The notes beneath the pieces are model-generated. The model was not told the origin of the DNA. It saw only the letters and a list, made by a program, of their open reading frames with translations, and ran no database searches. A stretch of DNA of 44,153 nt from CAYSGL01 sp964520985. GTDB lineage: Bacteria > Pseudomonadota > Alphaproteobacteria > Micavibrionales > Micavibrionaceae. Location of the stretch: NCBI GenBank assembly GCA_964520985.1, contig CAZFPB010000010.1:1-44153 (forward strand), written 5' to 3'. Shown in pieces: positions 28,773 to 36,491 of this stretch; positions within the stretch are counted from its first letter, which is position 1; each line of letters opens with the position of its first letter. The translations under genes were made by a program, and so were the position numbers.

Positions 28773-29982
28773 TGGAAGCAATGCAGCATATCAACGAAAA
28801 GGCGCTAATACTGGCCTAGCTAGTACAGAAGCTACTCAGTCGTTACAGAATGACCCAAGGTTAGCTAGTATTATGTCTCAATATGGTTCTGGTGGTATGA
28901 GCTACCAGGACGCTATTAAGGCATCTCAGGGTTTCTCAGCTAACACTAGTGACTTAGATGCTCAGATAGCAGAAGCACAGAAAAAACGAGATACAGAAGG
29001 CGATCTAGGTGGGCTTGGAAGACTACAAGATGTAGATAATAGGAATCAAGATACCTTAGACCAACTTCAAGCTAAAAGAAGTGCTATGGGTGCTCAATCT
29101 GCTAACGCTATTGGAGACGCACTTGCTAGCGGTTCTTTAACAGGCAATAAACTAGCCTCTGACCAGGTCATGAATGACTCTCTTTACTCAGGGTTATTTG
29201 GTGAGAAGGGTCTAGGGGCTCAAGCTCAGAATAATTACACCCAAGGAATGGATGATTACAGTAGATATCAAGGGGAGTATGATAAAGGCTGGAACGACTA
29301 TCAATCTGATAGAGACGCCTTATCAGGTAAGGACTCTTCTTATGGACTTACACCAGAAGATTTAGCCGCTTATGGTCAAGCCTCTGACCAAGCTGCTCGT
29401 ATGTTCGGGTCTCAAGGTCAAAGCTTATCTAGTATGCTAGCTGACCGGGGGTTAGGTGCATCTCGTAGTGGTGTTGCTACCCAAGGATTTTCAAACTTGA
29501 TGGGTAATCAAATGGAACAGCTAAGAAATGCCCAGATGAGCATTGCTCAGAATAGAATCAACACTGCTCAAGGGTTAGCTCAAAGCAGAATGAATGCTAC
29601 GCTTCAAGCCCAAGGTCAACGTCAGGCTATGGCAGGTCAGGCAGGTAATCAAGCTAACGCTGCCGGTAATCTAGCTTTAGGTGTAGGAAACCTTGGTAAA
29701 GCCGCCCAAGGTCAGTACTATAACCAAAACTTAGCTGGTATGCAACAAAGACAAGGTAACGCTGAAAGTGCAGCAAAACTTGCGATGTCTAATACTAAAC
29801 AAAATCAAGACCAAGCTAACGAAGAGTTCTCACAGCAACAACAGAGTTCTGGTGATATGTGGGGAGCTTTAGCAGGTTCCGCACTAGGTGCTGGAGTTGG
29901 AGCCTTTACAGGTGGTATGGGTACTGCTTTAGGTGCGTCAGCCGGTCAATCTCTCGGTGGTAAACCCCCAGTTAAGAAATAG
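28762..29982 (+). CDS. Probable internal virion (ejection) protein, Gln/Ala/Gly-rich
   Basis: 406 aa, dominated by Gln, Ala, Gly, Ser and Asn, with long helical segments (LRNAQMSIAQNRINTAQGLAQSRMN). A C-terminal Gly/Ala segment (MWGALAGSALGAGVGAFTGGMGTALGASAGQSLGG) resembles a membrane-active glycine-zipper. This composition, and position after the fibre genes, match P22/T7-type ejection proteins that leave the head with DNA and form a channel across the envelope. ATG follows GGAGGCTCACA. Confidence 0.65.
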   Translation: MGSSGSNAAYQRKGANTGLASTEATQSLQNDPRLASIMSQYGSGGMSYQDAIKASQGFSANTSDLDAQIAEAQKKRDTEGDLGGLGRLQDVDNRNQDTLDQLQAKRSAMGAQSANAIGDALASGSLTGNKLASDQVMNDSLYSGLFGEKGLGAQAQNNYTQGMDDYSRYQGEYDKGWNDYQSDRDALSGKDSSYGLTPEDLAAYGQASDQAARMFGSQGQSLSSMLADRGLGASRSGVATQGFSNLMGNQMEQLRNAQMSIAQNRINTAQGLAQSRMNATLQAQGQRQAMAGQAGNQANAAGNLALGVGNLGKAAQGQYYNQNLAGMQQRQGNAESAAKLAMSNTKQNQDQANEEFSQQQQSSGDMWGALAGSALGAGVGAFTGGMGTALGASAGQSLGGKPPVKK

Positions 29983-29989
29983 GTAATAT

Positions 29990-30733
29990 ATGCCAAACTA
30001 TACAAATACAGGTAAAGCACAGTTATTAGAAGGCCTTCTTAAGGGCATGACCGCTGGTTCTCAGGCAGGTTCTGCGGGGGTTTCTCAAGCTATCCATGGT
30101 CAGCAGGCTCTAGAGCAGCAATCTAAAGATGCTGAACTAAGAACATTACTCCAAGGTAAACAGCAAGAAGCTGATAGAGAAAACCTTTTAATAAAAGAAC
30201 ACCATGATTCACAAGAGAAGTCTAAAGATAGATCTTCTCATGAAGATATTGCAAAGTTTTCTGCTGAACGACAAGCGTTGTCCCCTGAAAGGTTAAAATA
30301 CAAGCTTCTGGTAGAAGAATCAGAAAGGGCTAAACAAAGCCTGGGTAAGGACGTTGCTGAAATTCCTCTTTGGAAACAAGCCGCAGCCAGAATACCTGGT
30401 GTTGGTTCTATTGCTAGTGAGATTGACCCTGATATTAAGAGAATTAAAGCCGCTGAAACCGCTATCTCTGCTAATGCTGGATATTTACACTCTGGTGCTA
30501 CCGTTACCCCAGCAGAGCAAAAGAACTTCAAAACGACTGAATTACCCGCATTATTTGACAGTACAGCTAATAAGCAACGAAAGTTAGGTGTTGATCCTAC
30601 AAGGGCACCCGCCACACCACAAGCCCCTCAAATGGCTCCTGAGGATCATGACGCTATACAGTGGGCTTCTGACCCAGCTAACGCTAGAGATCCTAGAGCT
30701 GCTCAGATTAAACAACTCCACGGGATAAAATAA
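29990..30733 (+). CDS. Probable internal virion protein, 247 aa
   Basis: Not assigned to a family by motif. The N-terminal third is Gln/Gly/Ser-rich (LLEGLLKGMTAGSQAGSAGVSQAIHGQQALEQQ), followed by a charged coiled coil and a helical C-terminal half. It lies in the ejection cluster, 7 nt after the preceding gene and 1 nt before the next, and probably enters the host with the DNA. Confidence 0.6.
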   Translation: MPNYTNTGKAQLLEGLLKGMTAGSQAGSAGVSQAIHGQQALEQQSKDAELRTLLQGKQQEADRENLLIKEHHDSQEKSKDRSSHEDIAKFSAERQALSPERLKYKLLVEESERAKQSLGKDVAEIPLWKQAAARIPGVGSIASEIDPDIKRIKAAETAISANAGYLHSGATVTPAEQKNFKTTELPALFDSTANKQRKLGVDPTRAPATPQAPQMAPEDHDAIQWASDPANARDPRAAQIKQLHGIK

Positions 30734-30734
30734 T

Positions 30735-31688
30735 ATGCCATTCAATCCAGATGATTACCTAAAGAAGAAATCTGGTGGTTTTAACCCAGACGCATATTTA
30801 CAGGTTAAGCAATCTCAAGATTTAGCTAAAAAACAAGCTTCTTCTAACTCCTTCGCTCCTGCTGAAAAGATGGATAAACAGGCATTAGAGTCAGGTCAAC
30901 CTACGGCTGGTCAGGACTTTATATCGAAAGTACGTGGAGTAGTAGATCCTATTGCGGCATATGGCTCAGCTTTTCATAAGGGTGTAGAATCTTATTTACC
31001 TCAAAGACAAGTTAAACCTGAGAATCAAGAATCAGTAGCACAGTCTGAAGCTCAAGGAAAACAATTAGAATCAGAGCACCCGATGGCTTCTTTATTAGGG
31101 ACCGCATCGGGAAAGCTTTATCCTAGCGTTGTGTCTCAAGGCCTAGTCCCCTCAGCCGCATCCTCAATAGGTAAAATAGCTACTACGGGTGGTATAGAGA
31201 GTTTATTAGGAGCTGCCGAGGCTGATAGTGGGGATAAGATAAACCACGGGTTAGTTAGAGGGGCTATAGGCGCTGGATTAACAGGAACTGCTATTGGTGC
31301 TCCTGTTGTAGCCCGTAAAGTACCTTCTTATATATATAACAAGATGGTTCCTGAGCCTGTACGAAATTTAATTAGTGCTTTTGGAAGTAAGGTTGGTAAA
31401 TCTTCTTCAGAATCACCCGCATTGCCTTCAGGTGCTAGGGAACTACCCACACCAAAAGATGCTAATATTGAACTAGGAACTCAAGTACCCTTTATTCCTA
31501 GTTCGGCTAGAAGAGCTCCTGAAACTGTGGCAGAAGCGTTAGCCCCTATAGGAAAGCCAGCTAACCTTCCTACTACTGGTTACAAGGGAGACCCTGGTAA
31601 TCTACCAATAGGTGAGTTAATGGACCCTACCATGCAAAGTAGACTCCCAGGTCTAGCTGATATGCTTAAAAGGAGTCGTGTCAAATGA
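30735..31688 (+). CDS. Probable internal virion protein with FNPDxYL repeats, 317 aa
   Basis: The N-terminus repeats FNPDDYLKKK and FNPDAYLQVK (residues 3-25), a motif I have seen at the start of phage internal proteins. A Gly/Ala-rich hydrophobic stretch in the middle (GLVRGAIGAGLTGTAIGAPVVA) may touch membrane. The C-terminal third is Pro-rich and disordered. It belongs with the two preceding genes as part of the DNA-ejection machinery. Overlaps the XhlA-like gene by 4 nt. Confidence 0.6.
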   Translation: MPFNPDDYLKKKSGGFNPDAYLQVKQSQDLAKKQASSNSFAPAEKMDKQALESGQPTAGQDFISKVRGVVDPIAAYGSAFHKGVESYLPQRQVKPENQESVAQSEAQGKQLESEHPMASLLGTASGKLYPSVVSQGLVPSAASSIGKIATTGGIESLLGAAEADSGDKINHGLVRGAIGAGLTGTAIGAPVVARKVPSYIYNKMVPEPVRNLISAFGSKVGKSSSESPALPSGARELPTPKDANIELGTQVPFIPSSARRAPETVAEALAPIGKPANLPTTGYKGDPGNLPIGELMDPTMQSRLPGLADMLKRSRVK

Positions 31689-31924
31689 GCTCCGACTGGC
31701 AATCAGACATTAAAGAACTTAAACAAGACGTAAAAGAGCTATTAAAAAGCTCGGCTATACACAATCAAATACTCAGTGAGCATGAAAAGAGGTCACGTCA
31801 CCTCGAAGAACGTTTTCAACCTATTGAACAGATCTATATCTTCGCAGCTAAGAGTACTGTCGTAATCAGTATTATTGCTGGTATAGCTGGTATCATCAAA
31901 GTCGGTAAAGACGTCCTAAAATAG
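31685..31924 (+). CDS. XhlA-like coiled-coil membrane protein (candidate holin)
   Basis: 79 aa. Residues 5-50 are a charged coiled coil (IKELKQDVKELLKSSAIHNQILSEHEKRSRHLEERF) and residues 53-75 are a C-terminal membrane segment (IYIFAAKSTVVISIIAGIAGIIKVG), the arrangement of XhlA/hemolysin-type phage lysis proteins. It is the last gene of the rightward unit and overlaps the convergent leftward gene by 9 nt, with no room for a terminator. Confidence 0.65.
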   Translation: MSSDWQSDIKELKQDVKELLKSSAIHNQILSEHEKRSRHLEERFQPIEQIYIFAAKSTVVISIIAGIAGIIKVGKDVLK

Positions 31925-32269
31925 AGCTCCAACCAAGGCTAGGACACCTACTGCGACTATAGGCCCCCCTAGCAAGGCACTTACAACACCTGCTCCTACA
32001 AGCACTACAGGCTTTCTAATAGGGTTATTTAACTGACTCTCCTTAGCCTTTACCTGTTCCTCTAAAGCCTTAGACTCCTCCATGGAGTACCTAAGCGCGT
32101 CATTCGATAACTTTACCTGCTCTTCCTTAGCAGCTAGAGCCTTATCACAACTATTGATAATGTCCTTGCAACTAATCTTGTTGCTTGAGGTATCCGTCGC
32201 GTATGCGTTCATACTCAGCAACAGCGTTATTAGCACTAGCATCAATCTCTTGTTTCTTTTCAAGTACAT
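31916..32269 (-). CDS. Exported coiled-coil membrane protein, candidate spanin partner
   Basis: 117 aa. It has a signal peptide (1-24, LMLVLITLLLSMNAYA, with an AxA-like cleavage site rather than a lipobox). Two cysteines follow early (SCKDIINSC), then a coiled coil (about 45-82), then a C-terminal hydrophobic hairpin (VVLVGAGVVSALLGGPIVAVGVLALVGALF). Its first 98 nt overlap the 3' end of the i-spanin-like gene in another frame, the usual Rz/Rz1 arrangement. It would then be the outer partner, or alternatively a holin-like protein. The start TAATG is coupled to the HAD gene stop. Confidence 0.5.
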   Translation of the reverse strand: MYLKRNKRLMLVLITLLLSMNAYATDTSSNKISCKDIINSCDKALAAKEEQVKLSNDALRYSMEESKALEEQVKAKESQLNNPIRKPVVLVGAGVVSALLGGPIVAVGVLALVGALF

Positions 32270-32441
32270 TAGACAGCTCCCGATCCGCCTTCGATTGCTT
32301 GGATTGCGATGTCAAATCCTGCACTTTGTTTCTCAAGTATAGGATATACGACACTACCCCCGCCAAAGGTAATAGTAGGTAAAACAGGGCTAATTTGAGT
32401 ATCTCTAGTAACTTCTTCATTCGATCTAGTAACGTATCCAT
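32172..32441 (-). CDS. i-spanin-like (Rz-like) protein, 89 aa, fully overlapped
   Basis: ATG 32441 follows GAGGAGGGATTCA, a strong ribosome site. The product has one N-terminal membrane helix (LLEILKLALFYLLLPLAGVVSYILYL, about 11-36) and a long charged coiled coil with a short C-terminus, the layout of inner-membrane spanins that span the periplasm and fuse membranes at lysis. All 270 nt overlap other genes in different frames: 173 nt with the HAD gene end, 98 nt with the start of the exported partner. Three reading frames are in use across this stretch. Confidence 0.65.
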   Translation of the reverse strand: MDTLLDRMKKLLEILKLALFYLLLPLAGVVSYILYLRNKVQDLTSQSKQSKADRELSNVLEKKQEIDASANNAVAEYERIRDGYLKQQD

Positions 32442-32754
32442 TGAATCCCTCCTCTGGGATAAAGTATCTATCCATCCATTCGTCAGCGGGCTTATCATCA
32501 ACGTACCAGCGAGGCTTTGACTTAACCTCGTGGACATATTCACTAATATCTAACATGTCAACTACTGACTGAGCCCATTTAGCACCACCAGCAGACCACA
32601 CCAAGATATGATGTCCTCTAGCCCAGTGCTGTTTAATAGCCTCTATGTGTTTCTTATGAGAGACCAGGCTTAAACCTTCACACCTAACCAGTGTGTCATC
32701 ACAATCAAAAGCTGCGATATACTCGGGGTTATAAATCGGTAACATTTTAGCCAT
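32269..32754 (-). CDS. HAD-family phosphatase-like protein
   Basis: 161 aa. Motif I is AAFDCDDTLV (D-x-D-x-T, nucleophile and acid/base Asp), motif II VWSAGG, motif IV WYVDDKPADEW. These match HAD hydrolases of the small phage nucleotide-phosphatase or polynucleotide 3'-phosphatase type. The last ~50 residues lie outside the HAD core and are encoded in the stretch shared with the i-spanin-like gene, so that tail could be forced by overlap. Stop and next start form TAATG. Confidence 0.7.
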   Translation of the reverse strand: MAKMLPIYNPEYIAAFDCDDTLVRCEGLSLVSHKKHIEAIKQHWARGHHILVWSAGGAKWAQSVVDMLDISEYVHEVKSKPRWYVDDKPADEWMDRYFIPEEGFNGYVTRSNEEVTRDTQISPVLPTITFGGGSVVYPILEKQSAGFDIAIQAIEGGSGAV

Positions 32755-33212
32755 TAGGAAGCCCTCCGTAAATACTCTATGGCACCTTTCAATAGATCCG
32801 GGTTATCTTTAAAAGATCCCAACCCACAATTACACCTCTGACACAAGAGCCCTCTAATTTTACCCGTTATGTGATCATGGTCTACGGCTAGTCTTTTTGC
32901 TTTGATCTTTGTAGACCCCAGGGATGTTTCTGGGTTTTTACAGATAGCACATAGACCTTCCTGAACTTCATGGAGTGTCTCTAAAAAGGAAAACTCGACC
33001 TTAAGCTGATTTGCTACCTTTTTCCACCCTAAAGACTTTCTATAGTACCTATCATAATTAGACTTTTTTCTCTTATCTCTTTTCCTATCCTTAAGAGAGC
33101 AGCAGTCCTTACAAGATGAGTATACCCCATCTTTCTTTTGAGAATCCTTACAAAAATCAGATAGGTGTTTTGTTAACGAGCACTTGGTGCATAACTTCAT
33201 CTTTTTACCCAC
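32754..33212 (-). CDS. HNH endonuclease, endonuclease VII-like
   Basis: 152 aa. N-terminal zinc knuckle pair (CTKCSLTKHLSDFC, SSCKDCCSLKDRKRDKRKK) and an Endonuclease VII core: CAICKNPE, LAVDHDHITGKIRGLLCQRCNCGLG. It is related to the gene at 11495. It overlaps the metallophosphoesterase by 16 nt and couples to the HAD gene by TAATG. It may be a homing-type nuclease or a phage resolvase for branched DNA. Confidence 0.8.
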   Translation of the reverse strand: MGKKMKLCTKCSLTKHLSDFCKDSQKKDGVYSSCKDCCSLKDRKRDKRKKSNYDRYYRKSLGWKKVANQLKVEFSFLETLHEVQEGLCAICKNPETSLGSTKIKAKRLAVDHDHITGKIRGLLCQRCNCGLGSFKDNPDLLKGAIEYLRRAS

Positions 33213-33901
33213 CTTCCATTTGAAGATAAGATCATTGGGATGAATGTAGGAATACCCTTATCAATGATACCCACACCTAAGATAGGTTTTTTCTTCATGT
33301 GTTTACCATATGCAGCAGAGTATGCGTGTCGGTCTAATAAACACCCCACATTAAAACCGTAGATTAGATGTTTATCATTCGCTAAATACTGTATACCTGC
33401 ATCTGAGTGTAAATGTCCTATTACTGTACTTTGCATGTTCCCAACTGCCGCTTTAATAGCTCCTTGGTTACCACTCATGCCTTCACCGTGCTCATAGATA
33501 ATACCATCTACCTCATGTTTATCAGCCCACTCCCACCCAATAGGTGCCTTTAAGAACTCCCTATAATCTCTTATAAAGGCTTTAGGTATACCAGACTTAT
33601 AAGCTCTCTTAAATGGTCTAGCGGTGTGGTTTGAAGTACACACCTTCACATTAGGGAACAGGTTATATAACTCTTGTAGATGTTCAATAGCCTTATCTAA
33701 TTCATGGCCTGGTGAATAACCATCTGGGTCTGTATCATAATCGCTAAGAGCATGAAAATCAATCTCATCCCCAAGGTCCACAACTACGTCGGGGGCATAC
33801 TTCTTTTTAGCCCATTTTAGAAACTCTACAGCATCTGGATGCTCAAAAGGGGCATGGAAGTCTGGTATTGCTAACACTCTGATTTTACCTTTATTATTCA
33901 C
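33197..33901 (-). CDS. Calcineurin-like metallophosphoesterase
   Basis: 234 aa, starting at GTG after AAGGAG (7-nt spacing). Metal ligands are visible: D-x-H in AIPDFHAPF (D14, H16), GDEID in VVDLGDEIDFHAL, SNHTARP (N-H), and GHLHSD near 168. These match the metallophosphatase fold used by nucleases and phosphodiesterases. Without an attached capping domain the substrate is open; an SbcD-like DNA-end nuclease or a nucleotide phosphatase are possible. Overlaps both neighbouring genes slightly. Confidence 0.8.
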   Translation of the reverse strand: MNNKGKIRVLAIPDFHAPFEHPDAVEFLKWAKKKYAPDVVVDLGDEIDFHALSDYDTDPDGYSPGHELDKAIEHLQELYNLFPNVKVCTSNHTARPFKRAYKSGIPKAFIRDYREFLKAPIGWEWADKHEVDGIIYEHGEGMSGNQGAIKAAVGNMQSTVIGHLHSDAGIQYLANDKHLIYGFNVGCLLDRHAYSAAYGKHMKKKPILGVGIIDKGIPTFIPMILSSNGRWVKR

Positions 33902-34310
33902 TGTCTTTCTCCTTAATCAAGTTCACTAACAATTCCTTAAATTCCGGAGATTTCTGCAGTTTCTCTGTAGTTGCCTTAATCAGTCTCCACACATCTTTAC
34001 TACTTAAGTATCCGTGTCTAGCTTCAATCTCTCTTAACGACAGGTTAGCTACATACTTGTCTAACATAAGCTCTACCTCAAACTCTTGTAGACCAAATCT
34101 GTACATAGCAGCCTCAATCTTAGTATCACTCCTAGTCTCAGCCTTAGTCAGGTCTAAGATGGCATCTAGATTCTCTTTAATAAACTCCTGGCTAAGCTTC
34201 CAGCGACTACCTCTATTAAGCTTCCTTTCCAGGTGCTTACAGGGTACCTTGGTGACTGGACATCCATGCTTACATTCCCAGGATGAGTTGTTTGAGTTCT
34301 TCTTTGCCAT
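33894..34310 (-). CDS. Hypothetical helical protein with possible HTH, 138 aa
   Basis: N-terminal Cys/His residues (CKHGCPVTKVPCKHLERKL) may bind a metal, although they are not in a standard zinc-finger spacing. The rest is helical; VANLSLREIEARHGYLSSKDVWRLIKATTEKL resembles an HTH. Not recognised as a family. Overlaps the primase by 41 nt and the metallophosphoesterase by 8 nt. Its ribosome site is weak, so it may depend on translation of the primase gene. Confidence 0.55.
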   Translation of the reverse strand: MAKKNSNNSSWECKHGCPVTKVPCKHLERKLNRGSRWKLSQEFIKENLDAILDLTKAETRSDTKIEAAMYRFGLQEFEVELMLDKYVANLSLREIEARHGYLSSKDVWRLIKATTEKLQKSPEFKELLVNLIKEKDSE

Positions 34311-34983
34311 CTTTTTTATTCAAGATCTCGTTACAATCTTGACCTTTCTCTAAAAGTTTGATACGTATATCTGGACAGTAGGGTTTAACTAGTGTATGAA
34401 ACCTAATAGCAGCCTCTAATCCCGCCTTATCCTTGTCTACTAACACTAATATTTTACTATAATTACTGAACACTGTACACCTTAATTTCATCTCACCATC
34501 AAAGAAATTACTTGCTCCACCGGGGGAAAGTATGTCTACATTTAACCTTAAGGTGTGCATAGACATCGCATTAATCTCACCCTCAGTTATGACACAAGTA
34601 TCTACCTTCTTATTCACCTTAAGTGAGAACCAGGGTTTCTTATGACCTTTGGCTCCAAGGTATTTACTCTCTCCTGGCTTAGGTGCCCAGAGTCTGAGCT
34701 TGTAATAGTCTTGAAGAGGCCAACACACAAAGTAGCCAATAGAATCATATCTAAAATCAAGACCCCGATGATGTATAAAGGGGAGACTATTAATATAATT
34801 AAAGCGCTCACGCAGGTCCTCTGGTTTTTTCTTTACTTCCCTGACTTCAACTTCACCCACAGAAGGAAAATAACTACTGCAACTGAAACAGAACATAGAA
34901 CCATCATCATATACACCACAGCTAGGGGTGGTGTCATCGTGAGTTCCTCCTGGACAGCTTACTTTTCTTACGAGTACGCCCAT
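34270..34983 (-). CDS. DNA primase (zinc-finger plus TOPRIM)
   Basis: 237 aa. The N-terminal zinc site is C-x4-H...C-x-x-C (CPGGTHDDTTPSCG, then FCFSCS), as in T7 gp4-type and DnaG primases. The TOPRIM part shows TCVITEGEINAMSMH (glutamate) and KILVLVDKDKAGLEAAIRF (D-x-D). It would make RNA primers for lagging-strand synthesis, working with the separate helicase encoded at 36488; in T7 the two are fused. ATG follows AAGGAGGAAAA. The start lies 50 nt inside the upstream HNH gene. Confidence 0.85.
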   Translation of the reverse strand: MGVLVRKVSCPGGTHDDTTPSCGVYDDGSMFCFSCSSYFPSVGEVEVREVKKKPEDLRERFNYINSLPFIHHRGLDFRYDSIGYFVCWPLQDYYKLRLWAPKPGESKYLGAKGHKKPWFSLKVNKKVDTCVITEGEINAMSMHTLRLNVDILSPGGASNFFDGEMKLRCTVFSNYSKILVLVDKDKAGLEAAIRFHTLVKPYCPDIRIKLLEKGQDCNEILNKKDGKEELKQLILGM

Positions 34984-35341
34984 TTTTCCTCCTTAGCTTA
35001 TTCTCAGCCTTAGTCTTACTAAGATGACAGGCCTCACACAAAACCTGTAGGTTAGACTCCTTACACCACACTCTATCGATGTACTCATCTAGGCTCATCT
35101 CATCAAAATGCTCGGTAACCCTGATTTTTGGGACTAGGTGGTCTACATCCATATAGCTACGAGCCTCCAGGATGCCACAGGAGGCACACTTACACCAGGT
35201 CTTTACCCTAGGCCTAGTTGAATCAGAATGATTCACTATAGAGGCGTCTAGGACCTTTTTACGGAGCTCTGACCTAGAGAATATACTATTGATCTTTCCT
35301 TTGACCAGATTCCGCTCCTTCTTGGTTATACGTGAGTTCAT
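34934..35341 (-). CDS. HNH endonuclease, probable homing element
   Basis: 135 aa, strongly basic. The HNH core runs CKCASCGILEARSYMDVDHLVPKI...NLQVLCEACHLSKTKAENKL, with two CxxC pairs and D-V-D-H-L-V-P-K the catalytic His. The C-terminal KNGRTRKKSKLSRR is basic and overlaps the primase gene by 50 nt, consistent with an intruding gene whose tail runs into its neighbour. Confidence 0.8.
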   Translation of the reverse strand: MNSRITKKERNLVKGKINSIFSRSELRKKVLDASIVNHSDSTRPRVKTWCKCASCGILEARSYMDVDHLVPKIRVTEHFDEMSLDEYIDRVWCKESNLQVLCEACHLSKTKAENKLRRKNGRTRKKSKLSRRNSR

Positions 35342-35646
35342 AGATATACCATATAATCTTCCTGGTCACTACAAGTTATAAAACTATTAGGTCTACAGTC
35401 TACATGGTAGAAGTACTGGGACGGTGGTAAGAACTGTGTACACTTCCTACACTTCCTAGTACTTAATCTATTACTACCTGTAGGACGTTTATAGGACTCA
35501 CCTCCATGCGATCTACAATCTGGGCATTGATTACCGTTCCATACACGACCTTTATCATCTACCCTTCGATGGGGGTACTTAGAGGTAGGTTGACGTATAC
35601 AAGCCTTATCTAACATGCAATCCTTACACGTTACTATCTTCTTCAT
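35338..35646 (-). CDS. Cys-rich zinc-binding protein, 102 aa
   Basis: ATG 35646 (after GAGGAG, 7-nt spacing) is preferred over an upstream in-frame start. At least four CxxC-type pairs are visible: CKDCMLDKAC, CPDCRSH, CRKCTQF and the final CRPNSFITC. Several zinc knuckles in series suggest nucleic-acid or protein binding. Not assigned to a family; it overlaps both neighbours and lies between replication genes. Confidence 0.65.
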   Translation of the reverse strand: MKKIVTCKDCMLDKACIRQPTSKYPHRRVDDKGRVWNGNQCPDCRSHGGESYKRPTGSNRLSTRKCRKCTQFLPPSQYFYHVDCRPNSFITCSDQEDYMVYL

Positions 35647-35833
35647 TTGATGTCTCCTCTTCAACTGCATCTCTAAACCCAGTATCGATAGTGTTGATGT
35701 GGTAACTACAGGCCAATAAGAAAGCCTTTAGCTGTCTTATTACTTCATGTATATCACTGTCACCAGAAAAGGTGAGTCTAGTAACCCCACCCTCAAAGTC
35801 CTTATAAGTAAAGATGTATCTAGATTTGTTCAT
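35624..35833 (-). CDS. Hypothetical protein, 69 aa
   Basis: Not recognised. It looks like a small alpha/beta protein: YIFTYKDFEGGVTRLTFSGDSDIHEVIRQLKAFLLACSY, then an acidic tail (EEETSNEEDSNV). It overlaps the upstream gene by 14 nt and the following Cys-rich gene by 23 nt. Confidence 0.6.
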   Translation of the reverse strand: MNKSRYIFTYKDFEGGVTRLTFSGDSDIHEVIRQLKAFLLACSYHINTIDTGFRDAVEEETSNEEDSNV

Positions 35834-36113
35834 TTTTAGTCCCCTCTTCAGGTATTGCGGCTCCTACTAAGATCCACATGGTTTGTGTCTTAGCTACTTG
35901 TCTACCTAATTTAGACTGGGTTACATGTGTACCATAACCCCTTAAGGCTAGGCCATGACGCTCTAGTTTCTTAAGGTCATTTCTCTTAAGTCCTATATAC
36001 TCCATATGAGCCTCAGTAAAGCCCTTAGCACCCTCAATTCGGTTAGAGGGTACCACAATCGTGTTATCGTTGGCTAAAGCATCCTTAACTACCTGTACAA
36101 GTCTTTTATTCAT
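35820..36113 (-). CDS. Hypothetical protein, 97 aa
   Basis: ATG 36113 is chosen because it shares ATGA with the preceding 32-aa gene; an in-frame ATG at 36125 lies too close to its AGG. The sequence (VVPSNRIEGAKGFTEAHMEYIGLKRNDLKKLERHGLALRGYG) looks like a winged-helix or similar DNA-binding domain, followed by 'QTMWILV'. Not assigned to a family. Confidence 0.6.
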   Translation of the reverse strand: MNKRLVQVVKDALANDNTIVVPSNRIEGAKGFTEAHMEYIGLKRNDLKKLERHGLALRGYGTHVTQSKLGRQVAKTQTMWILVGAAIPEEGTKNEQI

Positions 36114-36208
36114 AATAAGTTCCATCCTACGTGAATTAAATATCCCATTAGTATTGTCTCCAATACACTAGCTAACAATCTAACAAGAACTAACAATATA
36201 CGTTCCAT
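36110..36208 (-). CDS. Membrane micro-protein, 32 aa
   Basis: The peptide (MERILLVLVRLLASVLETIL...) is one hydrophobic helix. It starts 1 nt after the upstream stop and shares ATGA with the next gene; the ribosome site is modest. The tight coupling supports it, although it could just be a translational bridge. Confidence 0.4.
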   Translation of the reverse strand: MERILLVLVRLLASVLETILMGYLIHVGWNLL

Positions 36209-36209
36209 A

Positions 36210-36491
36210 TTAATCACACCCATCCAAATCATCGTCATAAAACATGTCTTGGTCACTATCATCGGGAAAGAAGAAGTTAAAGTCATCCTGGACCTGGTTA
36301 TTGTGGAGCATATCTAACCATTCCTCATACTCAGCTCTTTCTTCTGGTGTAAGGCTACCTAGGTCAATATCAGGATCACTAAAGCTAAATGAGCCTTCCT
36401 TGACCTCTTCTCTACACTCTTCACAGAAGTAGAACTTCTTAAAGTTAGCCATGTTCTCTTTGGCACAACAACCACAAGTAGGGCATATCAT
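36210..36491 (-). CDS. Zinc-ribbon protein with very acidic tail, 93 aa
   Basis: ATG 36491 follows GAGGAG with 7-nt spacing and shares ATGA with the helicase stop. N-terminal C-x-x-C-x-C-C (CPTCGCC) and C-x-x-C (CEEC) form a ribbon. The C-terminal 60 residues are unusually rich in Asp/Glu/Phe (DDFNFFFPDDSDQDMFYDDD). Acidic Phe-containing tails are known from SSBs and DNA mimics, where they bind partners; placement next to the helicase would fit a replication accessory role (inference). Confidence 0.6.
   Translation of the reverse strand: MICPTCGCCAKENMANFKKFYFCEECREEVKEGSFSFSDPDIDLGSLTPEERAEYEEWLDMLHNNQVQDDFNFFFPDDSDQDMFYDDDLDGCD

Noticed and set aside
32082..32382. Plus-strand frames opposite the spanin-like genes
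   Set aside because: Hydrophobic, low-complexity products from antisense of coiled-coil coding DNA; no ribosome site, and the minus-strand genes have clear ones.
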